This document shows positions 27,431 through 35,731 of a stretch of 64,000 nt of DNA, one piece after another; positions within the stretch are counted from its first letter, which is position 1; every line of letters begins with the position of its first letter. Location: contig NZ_CP023691.1 in NCBI RefSeq assembly GCF_008704855.1, positions 1,488,001-1,552,000 of the forward strand, read 5' to 3'. The translations under genes and the position numbers were made by a program. Under the pieces are notes generated by a model that was not told the origin of the DNA, ran no database searches, and saw only the letters and a list, made by a program, of their open reading frames with translations. Source of the DNA: Streptomyces platensis. GTDB taxonomy: Bacteria; Actinomycetota; Actinomycetes; Streptomycetales; Streptomycetaceae.

Positions 27431-27570
27431 GCGGTACCCCAGGCCACAATGGCTCCGCGGACCGTTGCCGCCCCGCCGGACCTGCAACCCATTCGAAGGC
27501 CATTATGTCCGAATCGCTGAAAGTAAGTAAAAACAACTCATCGTCTCCCTGAAACCGCAGCTCACGACCT
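27405..27570 (+). promoter_or_regulatory. CRISPR leader type I, short copy, before array 2
   Basis: The array-proximal 165 bp of the type I leader, starting at CACATGTACCAGC. The distal half found in the other two copies is replaced by the 5' end of the STAND pseudogene. Close identity to the array 1 and array 5 leaders extends right up to the first repeat. Confidence 0.75.
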
Positions 27571-28892
27571 GTGGTCCCCGCGCATGCGGGGTTGGTCCCT
27601 GGCCTCGGCTCAGGTGGCCGTCGAGGACCCGGTGGTCCCCGCGCATGCGGGGTTGGTCCCCAGTCGGCGGTGGCCCGCGCACAGCGGGCAGCGTGGTCCC
27701 CGCGCATGCGGGGTTGGTCCCGCTCCACGCCATACCGTTTCCGTAGGCCCGGCGTGGTCCCCGCGCATGCGGGGTTGGTCCCATGGCCGCCGCCCGCAAG
27801 GCCGCCGCCGACTCGTGGTCCCCGCGCATGCGGGGTTGGTCCCACCTGGCGCGATCGGTGCCAGGATTCACAAGTGTGGTCCCCGCGCATGCGGGGTTGG
27901 TCCCGCCGCGGCAGGCGTCGTCGCCTCGTCGTCCTTGTGGTCCCCGCGCATGCGGGGTTGGTCCCGAGCCCAACCTCGGCAGCTTCCTTCGCGGCTTGTG
28001 GTCCCCGCGCATGCGGGGTTGGTCCCGAACCGGGACCAGTCGGACCACGACCGGCAGTGTGGTCCCCGCGCATGCGGGGTTGGTCCCCGCCAGTTCGGCG
28101 CGGAGCCAGCTGGTAGACAGTGGTCCCCGCGCATGCGGGGTTGGTCCCGAAACGCCCGGACAGGTACCGCGTGATGGCGGCTGCTCCCCGCACCCGCGGG
28201 GTTGGTCCCGCCTTGGCGTCGTCGACGCTGGAGAAGCCGTTCTGCTCCCCGCACCCGCGGGGTTGGTCCCGCCGGGGCGTCGGTGGGCACGTACACGTCC
28301 AGCTGCTCCCCGCACCCGCGGGGTTGGTCCCTTCTTCGCGGGATGACGACCGGCCCGCGCTTTCTGCTCCCCGCACCCGCGGGGTTGGTCCCGGAGTCCA
28401 GTATGCCTGCCATCCCGTCTGAGCCTGCTCCCCGCACCCGCGGGGTTGGTCCCCCTGTCCTGGTCCAGGACGGTGTCCTGACCGACTGCTCCCCGCACCC
28501 GCGGGGTTGGTCCCGGTGCTCTTCAGTGAGCCCGGTCTCGGCAAGTCTGCTCCCCGCACCCGCGGGGTTGGTCCCCTCCAGCTACAGGACTACTACCTGC
28601 GCCGTGGCTGCTCCCCGCACCCGCGGGGTTGGTCCCGGCGTGACGAACGAGCCCTTGCCCTGCCGGGTCTGCTCCCCGCACCCGCGGGGTTGGTCCCCAC
28701 CCCGACGCCGAGCACTGGATCGCCGACCTGTGGTCCCCGCGCATGCGGGGGACCTGCCCCTCAGCACTCGCGGGGGTGGTCCCGCGGCGCGGTCGCTGAT
28801 GGATCATCCAGGACTGCTGCGGGGGTGTTCCCGTAGCAGAGCGCCGCAGCTTCGCACAGGCAGACTGCTCCCCGCACGCGTGGGATGGTGCC
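27571..28892 (+). CRISPR. CRISPR array 2 (20 regular repeats plus about 3 degenerate)
   Basis: The longest array. Repeats start every 61 bp from 27571 to 28730. The first ten have the core CCCCGCGCATGCGGGG and begin GTGG; repeats 11-19 (28181-28697) switch without intermediates to CCCCGCACCCGCGGGG beginning CTGC. Repeat 20 (28730) is the first allele again but truncated, followed by decayed units near 28757, 28811 and 28864. Spacers are 32 nt. The spacer before 28547 would translate with the next repeat base as VLFSEPGLGKS, a P-loop, consistent with a phage or plasmid ATPase gene. Confidence 0.96.
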
Positions 28893-29032
28893 GCCTCGCT
28901 GCTCACTGTGCGGTCGTCGTCCTTCTACTTCGCGCGGTCGCCACGGAGCGCCAGGGCAAGACCTGAAGCCCCCCTGTCCCAAGAGCCGCGTGGCCTCGAA
29001 GCTGTACCTGTATGTCGTGAAAGCCTGAGTTA

Positions 29033-29086
29033 GTGAAAGTGGTTCAGAACACGGTGCTGGGCGTGTAACGATGCAGGTCACGAAGT
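29033..29086 (+). promoter_or_regulatory. CRISPR leader type II before array 3
   Basis: About 54 bp (GTGAAAGTGGTTCAG and onward to CACGAAGT) directly preceding array 3 and closely matching 29814-29866 before array 4. It is unrelated to leader I except for a short final CACGA. A second leader family implies these two arrays had a separate origin. Confidence 0.6.
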
Positions 29087-29659
29087 CTGCTCCCCGCGCC
29101 TGCGGGATGGTTCCCACCAGCAGCCTGACTCCTTCGCAGTCTCCGCCTGCTCCCCGCACCCGCGGGGATGGTCCCGCGCGGCGGGTGCGCGGGACGTAGG
29201 TCGGCTCCTGCTCCCTGCAGCCGCAGGGATGGCCCCAGCCGGATTGCGCCCCGATCGACCTTCGATGCCTGCTCCCCGGGCCTACGGGGATGGTCCCGGC
29301 CTCCTTCAGCCGGTCGTCGTCCGGCCCGTCTACTCCCCGCACCCGCGGGGATGGTCCCGAGCGGTGGCAACTCACCCACCACGACGGCACCTGCTCCCCG
29401 CACCCGCGGGGCTGGCCCCATGACGACCCGTTCGCTGATGTCGTGCATGCCCTGCTCCCCGTACCCGCGGGGATGGTCCCTGGTCCATGATGTCGCCGAG
29501 ATACTTGGCGGACTGTTCCCCGCGCGTGCGGGGATGGCTCCACGACCGGGCGTGCGGCGGCTCGTCGCCTCCTGCTACGCGTCCGCATCGGAGTGGCCCG
29601 GAGCGGGCGGAGATGGCTCACCCGGCGTTCCGCTGTTCCCTGCGCCGGCCGGAATGGCC
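29087..29659 (+). CRISPR. CRISPR array 3 (8 repeats plus 2 degenerate; GGGATGG allele)
   Basis: Repeats start at 29087, 29147, 29208, 29269, 29330, 29391, 29452 and 29513, then decay near 29593 and 29632. The consensus core is CCCCGCACCCGCGGGG followed by ATGGTCCC, where the other arrays have TTGGTCCC. Several units carry private substitutions (CCCCGGGCCTACGGGG; CCCTGCAGCCGCAGGG that keeps pairing by compensation), which suggests an old, unmaintained array. Confidence 0.92.
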
Positions 29660-29813
29660 TCCGCGATCAGAGCTGGCGGAGTTTTCCCCTCGACTTTGTC
29701 TCGGGGCCGGCTCCTGTGCGGGCAGTCTGGGTGACAGCTCTCCGGCACAAAGGGGCGGTGAACGTTAGCGGGTCTTGGTGCGCAAGGGGGTGATGTCCTG
29801 AATGTTGGAGTCG

Positions 29814-29866
29814 GTGGAAGTGGTTCAAAGCCGTGGTGTGCGCGTGCAACGATGCAGGTCACGAAG
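29814..29866 (+). promoter_or_regulatory. CRISPR leader type II before array 4
   Basis: Second copy of the type II leader (GTGGAAGTGGTTCAAAG onward to CACGAAGT) immediately upstream of array 4, with substitutions relative to 29033-29086. Confidence 0.6.
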
Positions 29867-30170
29867 TCTGCTCCCCGCGCCCGCGGGGTTGGTCCCGCGC
29901 CGCTCGTGAGGACCTGGGCGAAGGCGTCGTGGTCCCCGCGCATGCGGGGTTGGTCCCTCCATCCCCTGCCCCTTGTCGTCTTGGTCGGCGTGGTCCTCGC
30001 GCATGCGGGGTTGGTCCCGGGGTCGAACTCCAGCAGATCACTCTCGCCCAGTGGTCCCCGCGCGTGCGGGGTTGCTCCCACGCTGCAAAATGCTGCATCG
30101 TATTGCACGCGCATGCGGGGTTGGCTCTTCGATAAGGGACCTGCGCTGAATGTTCCCCGCCTCTGCGGGG
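29867..30170 (+). CRISPR. CRISPR array 4 (about 6 repeats, last two degenerate)
   Basis: Repeats at 29867, 29929, 29990 and 30051, then eroded units near 30102 and 30150. The first has core CCCCGCGCCCGCGGGG, the next ones CGCGCATGCG-type cores. It uses the TTGG ending although its leader is of type II. Its distal end lies just before the IS630-type element. Confidence 0.88.
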
Positions 30171-30184
30171 CTCGTTGAGCTGAC

Positions 30185-30221
30185 TCGGGTCCATCGCTCG
30201 CCACTCGGGTGATGGACCCGA
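30185..30221. terminator. 11-bp inverted repeat between array 4 and the IS element
   Basis: Arms TCGGGTCCATC (30185-30195) and GATGGACCCGA (30211-30221) separated by 15 bases. It could end transcription of array 4. No T-tract. Confidence 0.4.
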
Positions 30222-30235
30222 ATGGGCCTCAGCTA

Positions 30236-31159
30236 CTGAGGTTGAACTCGTGATGTCGCTGGGTTGCTCAAGCAGGTCTGATGGTCAGGCGCGTCACGGT
30301 GAGGCAGCCGTCTATGAGGTGGCTGCGGTACTGGATGTGCCGTAGGCCGCGTCGGATGCGCTGGACGAGGTGTTCGGGGGTGCTGAAGGCGACGTTGGAG
30401 AGCCAGCCGCGCCGCAGGAGGGACCAGATCCCTTCGACGGGGTTGAGGTCGGGAGCGTAGGGCGGCAGGTAGTAGATGGTCAGCCAGTCCTGGGATGCGG
30501 CCCATTCCCGCAGTTCGGCGGCCTTGTGGACGTGCAAGTTGTCCCACACGAGCACGATCGGGCCGCCGAGCTGCTGGTGGGCGGCGGTCAGCAGGTCCCG
30601 GTAGTCGCGCCAGGAGAAGCTCTTGCGCCCGTCGCGGTTGCCGTCGTCGCGGCGGGGCCGGTAGATCAGCCTCGACCGGTGGCCAGGCTTGTAGCAGGTC
30701 AGCGCGGCGATCGATATCCGTCTGCGGGAACGGCCCCGCACTCGCACCACCGGGGTGCGGCCGCGCTGTGACCAGGTCTTCGCCTGCGGCGGCGTCATGG
30801 AGAATCCGGCTTCGTCCTCGAAGACGAGCCAGGCTCCACGGGCCGCCGCGAGTCTTCCGCGCAGGGCCACACCTCCTTGACCCACCCGGCCACCGCCTCG
30901 TCGTCCCGCTCCATCGCCCGTCGCGCAGGGACTTGGCAGGACCAGCCATGACGGACCAGGAGTTTGCGCACGCCCTGGACCGTGTAGGTCAGATGGAAGC
31001 GCCGTCCGATCACCGTCTTCACACGGCTCAGCGTAACTCTTCGCGGAACTGCCGCCGTTCGGCCGTCAGCCCGCCCCCTTGTGGATACCGCATGCTCCCG
31101 TGATACCGCAGGGGACTACCAGCCATCAGCCCCCTACGACTCCACGAGTTCAACCTCAG
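30236..31159 (-). mobile_element. IS630-type insertion sequence, internally deleted
   Basis: Perfect terminal inverted repeats CTGAGGTTGAACTCGTG (left end at 30236, right end at 31159) are flanked by TA dinucleotides (30234-30235, 31160-31161), the target duplication typical of IS630/Tc1 elements. The match even extends through AGCTA on both outer sides. The 924-bp body is shorter than full-length relatives because the transposase gene has lost its DNA-binding part. It is inserted between CRISPR array 4 and the leader of array 5. Confidence 0.85.
30268..31093 (-). pseudogene. IS630-family transposase, deleted in the HTH region
   Basis: From ATG 31093 the frame encodes MRYPQGGGLTAERRQFREEL and hits a stop. 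The sequence resumes in another frame at RVKTVIGRRFHLTYTVQGVR, where about 90 residues of the HTH domain are missing. It then shifts frame again near 30880 into the DDE domain (WLVFEDEAGFSMTPP; VLVWDNLHVHKA; LPPYAPDLNPVEGIWSLLRR) that ends at 30268. The second shift is probably the programmed frameshift normal for this family; the first is a real deletion. The element cannot move on its own. Confidence 0.8.
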
Positions 31160-31165
31160 TAGCTA

Positions 31166-31345
31166 CGGCCACGGCCCACCATCGCCAAGCTCGGGCTACG
31201 ACACAGGCTGCGGGGTCAAGCCGGGGACAGGACCACGGCCGCCCATGCGACCGGCCTGGGTGGATCAATCGGCGGCGCACCGCACGGCGCGCTCGCGTCC
31301 TGTTCGGCCTCAGGCACCGTCGGCGACGCCTTTTATGAGCCCGTT
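31166..31345. other. Unassigned sequence between the IS element and leader I copy 3
   Basis: About 180 bp with no recognisable gene or repeat. Confidence 0.3.
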
Positions 31346-31695
31346 ACTGCGGTAGGCGGAACAGCTCCCAGGCAACATCTCCATCAGCCCGGCTGCATAC
31401 ATCCTGCCGTCGGCGGGCGGCCAAGCTGAATCGGGCATCGCGCCCCGCCCTGGCGCCGGCTCAAACCCGGCAAGATCCGGCGTGACGGATCGAGAGAGAG
31501 TCCAGTATTAGCCTGGGGACACCGACATCACATGCGCCAGCGGTACGACGCCGGAGCGGTGCCTCAGGCCGCAATGGCTCCGTGGATCGCTGCCGCCCCG
31601 CTGGACCCGCAACCCAACCGAAGGGCATTATGTCCGAATCGCTGAAAGTAAGTAAAAGCAACTCACCGCCTTCCTGAAACCGCAGCTCGCGGCCT
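31346..31695 (+). promoter_or_regulatory. CRISPR leader type I, long copy, before array 5
   Basis: About 350 bp matching 23917-24252 over its whole length, including the block GAGAGAGTCCAGTATTAGCC and the array-proximal GTCCGAATCGCTGAAAGTAA. Leads directly into array 5. Confidence 0.75.
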
Positions 31696-32579
31696 GTGGT
31701 CCCCGCGCATGCGGGGTTGGTCCCTGCGGCCACACCTGGGCCGTAACCCGCGACTTGTGGTCCCCGCGCATGCGAGGTTGGTCCCCGCGACGAACACCCG
31801 CGCCCCGGCGGCTCAGGGTGGTCCCCGCGCATGCGGGGTTGGTCCCACGGTCGGCATGATTTTCACCAGCACGCTGTAGTGGTCCCCGCGCATGCGGGGT
31901 TGGTCCCCTCCGGAAGCGCCTGAAGGAACTTGAGCCGAAGTGGTCCCCGCGCATGCGGGATTGGTCCCAGCTTCACGCCGGCCCGGCGATACACCTCGTC
32001 GTTGTCCCCGCGCCTGCGGGGTTGGTCCCATCATGACCCCGGTCGACGTGCCCTGGTGGGGGTAGTCCCTGCGCATGCGGGGTTGGTCCCTCCTGGCGCC
32101 CGGTGACGGGGTCGAACGTGTTGTGGTCCCCGCGCATGCGGGGTTGGTCCCACCGCCGACAACAGCGTGTGGGGCGGGTACGTGTGGTCCCCGCGCATGC
32201 AGGACTGGTCCCGCGATTAGCTCCATGGGCTTCTTCTGCTCGGGCTGCTCCCCGCACCCGCGGGGTTGGTCCCTGCTTCACCAGCGCTTCCGCAAGACGG
32301 CTGTAGTGGTCCCCGCGCATGCGGGGTTGGTCCCTGGACCCAGGCGCCGGAGGGCAGGTTGTGTCGGTGGTCCCCGCGCAAGCGGGGTTGGTCCCTCGGA
32401 GACCGTTCACCGCCGCCGAACCACCGTGTGGTCCCCGCGCATGCAGGGTTGGTCCCTGGACTAGTGGCGCGCCCGTGTGTCGCCCGGCGTAGTCCCCGCA
32501 CCCGCCGGGTTTGGCCCCACCGTGCTCCGCAAGATGAACCAGGACTCCGGCTGCTCCCCGCACCCGCGGGGGGGAGCAC
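31696..32579 (+). CRISPR. CRISPR array 5 (15 repeats)
   Basis: Repeats every 61 bp from 31696 to 32489, last one at 32551. Nearly all carry the core CCCCGCGCATGCGGGG; the unit at 32245 has the other allele (CCCCGCACCCGCGGGG). The final two are degenerate (CCCCGCACCCGCCGGG, then a unit ending in GGGGGGAGC), which gives the leader-distal end. The leader-proximal repeats are the most uniform, as expected for the youngest side. Confidence 0.95.
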
Positions 32580-33035
32580 TGCGCCGAGCAAGGCGGGGGC
32601 GGCCTTGCCCTGCGTTGCGTTCGCTCATCCCGACGAACGGAAAGGTCACGATGGCCGACGACCAACAGCTCTGGGGCTAAACCGAGGTCGCCTCCCACGT
32701 GGGCATCAGCTTCGGCGCTGCCCGCAGCCGGAAGAGCCGGGGCAGCCTGCCCGCGCGCGACGACGACAGCGTGCCGGACCGGCCCCGCTGGAGGCTGGCC
32801 ACGTTCAGGGGCTCGAAGACGGTCGGCCGAGGTTTCCGCAGCGACTGCACGGCCCCTCCCGTAGGAGCCCGCTCCATCTGGTTGACCGGCACCCGTAACC
32901 ACGAGGACTGTGGTCATCACGTCCAAACTCCGGTGCCGTCCCTTCTGTTCCACTCGTTACCCCAGGTGGAGGAACCGCAACACCGCGTCGCCGATTGTGG
33001 CTACGGTGGGCAAGTCGGTTTATAGGGAGGGGAAA
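32580..33035 (+). other. Decayed HTH gene and upstream region of the Shedu-like gene
   Basis: From an ATG at 32651 the frame reads MADDQQLWG, a TAA (32678-32680), and then in the same frame TEVASHVGISFGAARSRKSR and DRPRWRLATFR. This has the layout of a small MerR/HTH DNA-binding protein, with LW-x-TExAxHVG and a later PRW motif. The nonsense codon at position 10 makes it a relic. The rest of the interval up to 33036 shows no other gene; a good AGGGAGGGG ribosome site precedes the Shedu start. Confidence 0.45.
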
Positions 33036-34241
33036 GTGCCGGAGCTCAAGTGGCAGGCCGTGGCCGATGGCCTCGAACGCAAGTGCGCGGCGCCTACAGA
33101 CGCGCAGATCACCGTCGCGCGGGCCCTGGGCACCGACCTGGGGCAAACCACACCCGTTCCGGTCGCCGCAGCTGAGCTGCGCGTCCTGCTACGGGCACCT
33201 TTGGAGCTTGTGCTTGCCAGGGACTTCGGCGACGAAGAGTACGAGGTCCTCCTCGATCTCGCGGCGCGCACCGACCTCGCGGTTCCCAGCATGGATGAAC
33301 TCAAGTGCCGGGAAGTGCTCAACGCCTGGCTACGCGTCGCCCGTGACCGTGAGTCCGCCGCTGCCCTACGCCAACTGGAGCCCGGAGTCGATGACGTTGT
33401 TACCGCCCGCGATCGACGCAGGGGCCCGGACCTGTACGGCGAGATTTCGTCAGTCGGCGCCAACGGCCGGCTGCACTTCCGGGGTGGCCACGGGCTCGGC
33501 ACCGCCCCGCACCGGGTCACCCGCATCACCCGCCCCAGCGAGGACGGCTATCTCGACCAGCTCAGCCTGGCGCGCGAATACGCCGCTGCGGTCCAAAGTA
33601 ACCCGTCCCGGATCACACGAGCCGAGGAAGCGCAGCTGGCCCCCTGGCGGATCGGCTTCCCAGCGACCCAGGCGGCGGTCGAAGCTCTCCGCAACGCACT
33701 GGAGGCAGCGGACGACGAAGCCGCGATGCAGCGACTGCTGGAGAAGCACCCGGCGCTGCTGGCCGGTACCGTCGTGGGCACCCACGACACCTGGGTTCGG
33801 CCCCAGGTCCAGCTCGGGAACCATTACATGGCCGACTTCATGATCGCCGGTGAGACTTCCCTAGGGCTTCGCTGGACGCTGGTCGAGCTGGAGAGTCCGG
33901 TCAGCCGCCTGACCAACCCCGGCAACAAGCGGGCGACGAAAACCCTGCGCCACGCGGTTGACCAGATCGAGGACTGGCGCAAGTGGCTTTCCAACAACCT
34001 GCACTACGCCCGCTCCGCGCGCGGTGCCGATGGACTGGGCCTGCCGGGCATCACGGCCGAGGTTCCCGGCTTGATCATCATGGCTCGCGAGGACGCCGAC
34101 GACGCGGCTGCCGACATCCGGGAACTCCATGCCCGGCGCTCACACATCCAGGTACGCACCTACGACTGGCTGATGCGTATTAACGAGTCACCCGACCCCC
34201 TACGTCGAGACGCCCCCGACCAGCGCCTTCGACTCGCTTGA
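33036..34241 (+). CDS. sduA: Shedu-like anti-phage nuclease (DUF4263)
   Basis: 401 residues from a GTG at 33036 with the site AGGGAGGGG just upstream; the frame is open further 5' but without coding character. The N-terminal about 230 residues are a variable, mostly helical sensor-like region. The C-terminal domain fits DUF4263, the nuclease core of Shedu: YMADFMIAG (Asp at about 267), RWTLVELESP (ExE at about 284-286) and the helical HAVDQIEDWRKWL. Shedu proteins are single-gene defence effectors that cleave nucleic acid on phage attack. This one stands alone between CRISPR arrays 5 and 6, in the array orientation. Confidence 0.78.
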   Translation: MPELKWQAVADGLERKCAAPTDAQITVARALGTDLGQTTPVPVAAAELRVLLRAPLELVLARDFGDEEYEVLLDLAARTDLAVPSMDELKCREVLNAWLRVARDRESAAALRQLEPGVDDVVTARDRRRGPDLYGEISSVGANGRLHFRGGHGLGTAPHRVTRITRPSEDGYLDQLSLAREYAAAVQSNPSRITRAEEAQLAPWRIGFPATQAAVEALRNALEAADDEAAMQRLLEKHPALLAGTVVGTHDTWVRPQVQLGNHYMADFMIAGETSLGLRWTLVELESPVSRLTNPGNKRATKTLRHAVDQIEDWRKWLSNNLHYARSARGADGLGLPGITAEVPGLIIMAREDADDAAADIRELHARRSHIQVRTYDWLMRINESPDPLRRDAPDQRLRLA

Positions 34242-34276
34242 AATCAGCCGCACATCCACCCCTTCTACGCCATGAG

Positions 34277-35274
34277 CTGCTCCCCGCACCCGCGGGGTTG
34301 GTCCCAGCCGTAAGGCGGCGTTGAGCCTCAACGTGGTCTGCTCCCCGCGCCCGCGGGGTTGGTCCCAAGTACCAGCTCACCGAGGCGCAGCGTTCCCCCT
34401 GCTCCCCGCGCCCGCGGGGCTGGTCCCGAGATCGCGCGGCTCGACATGAAGGCCGGCGCCTGCTCTCCGCACCCGCGGGGTTGGTCCCCTGGGGGGTCCT
34501 ATTGCCGGAACTTCATCGCCTGCTCCCCGCACGTGCGGGGTGGTCCCATGGGCGTGGGGCCGAAGAAGTACGGGCGAAGCTGCTCCCCGCACCTGCGAGG
34601 TTGGTCCCGTCGTCAGTTGCCACGGAGCCGACTGGCCCTCCTGCTCCCCGCACCCGCGGGGTTGGTCCCAAGGACGACATCGTCAAGCTGACCCGGCTGG
34701 GCTGCTCCCCGCACCCGCGGGGTTGTCCCCAGCATCGGAGCGGTTGGGCTGCTCCAGGTCAACCGCTCCCCGCATCCGCGGGGTTGTTCCCTGCACGCCC
34801 TGGTCGTCGACCCCGCCCTGCTGCTGCTCCCCGCACCCGCGGGGTTGGTCCCGTGGCTGCGAGCATGGCGGTCTCCTGGTCTGTGTGGGTCCCCGCGCAT
34901 GCGGGGTTGGTCCCGACACCGAACTACGGAAATCGATCACGACGCAGTGGTCCCCGCGCATGCGAGGTTGGTCTGCACCCCATCGACCGCCCCTTGGTCC
35001 ACACCGTGGTCCCCGCGCATGCGGGGTTGGCCCCCGGAAGTACGGCCGCCAGAGGGCTGGTCAGAGGTGGACCCCGTGCATGCGGGGTTGGCCCCTGGAC
35101 GAGCCTCGCCATCGATGCCCCAGCCCACTGCCCCCGCCCCCGGGTTGGTCCCGCGGATCGGGGCCCCGGGGGCACCGCCGACCTCCGCTCCCCGCAACCC
35201 GCAGAGTTGGTCCCTGCGAGACGAGGTCGGCTTCGCCTGCTTACTCCTGCTTCCCGCTCCCGCGGGGCGTGCCG
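34277..35274 (+). CRISPR. CRISPR array 6 (about 17 repeats, no recognisable leader)
   Basis: Repeats start near 34277, 34338, 34399, 34460, 34520, 34580, 34641, 34702, 34762, 34824, 34886, 34947, 35006, 35067, 35127, 35187 and 35247. The first ten mostly have core CCCCGCACCCGCGGGG; those from 34886 switch to CCCCGCGCATGCGGGG and then decay. The allele order is thus opposite to array 2. Only 35 bp separate it from the Shedu-like stop, and neither leader type is present, so it may be a displaced array segment. Confidence 0.93.
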
Positions 35275-35466
35275 CTTCACAACAGTCGTTCTGGTGTTGC
35301 ACCAGCCCTACCGAAAGGGTGACTTTGTTCCGTCAATCGCGAATCGGCAACACAGAGGGTGCGGTCAATGCTTTCAGACTCAACTAAGAGTCTCGGTTGG
35401 AGGGATCGCCAGCCTTCTTGCTGGCTCAGTGCACCGTCAGGAGCGCACAAGTTCACACTCAGGAGA

Positions 35467-35706
35467 ATGATGAAGCACATGAATGGTGAGCGTCCGGTAG
35501 GGGCCTTAGCGCCTGTCATCTACGTACTAAGTGTTGTCCCGTGCCAGGTGATGGGCAGTGTCTTGTACCTTCAGGGGAAGTCTCCGCACGAGGTCTTCAG
35601 CCTCTTGGCAGGATGTACTGCGATCGCGGTCGTTGGTGTTGCCGCGATGGGGGGAGGTAGGTACGTCGCAGCTGTAATGCGCGGCCTTGCACGCGTTGGA
35701 GAATGA
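35467..35706 (+). CDS. Small two-helix membrane protein of unknown function
   Basis: 79 residues starting MMKHMNGERPVGALAPVIYV behind a CAGGAG ribosome site. Two hydrophobic helices (about residues 12-30 and 47-65: APVIYVLSVVPCQVMGSVLY and LLAGCTAIAVVGVAAMGGG) are joined by a short polar loop. Its GC and codon choice are noticeably less extreme than its neighbours (TTA, ATA-free but CTA, AGT, GTA codons used), which suggests recent acquisition. It lies between arrays 6 and 7 in a defence island; small membrane effectors are common there, but no function can be assigned. Confidence 0.55.
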   Translation: MMKHMNGERPVGALAPVIYVLSVVPCQVMGSVLYLQGKSPHEVFSLLAGCTAIAVVGVAAMGGGRYVAAVMRGLARVGE

Positions 35707-35731
35707 GTCCAAGACATGCCACAAAGAACCA

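Noticed and set aside
26955..28559. Long minus-strand frame with repeated GPTPHARGP/GTNPACAGTT peptides (and sister frames in all arrays on both strands)
   Set aside because: These are translations of CRISPR repeats; the 61-bp period cycles through all frames and the repeat contains no stop codon, so long spurious frames arise automatically.
30185..30221. Inverted repeat at the end of array 4 taken as the IS terminus
   Set aside because: The true element ends are the 17-bp repeats at 30236 and 31159 with flanking TA; this hairpin has no partner on the other side.
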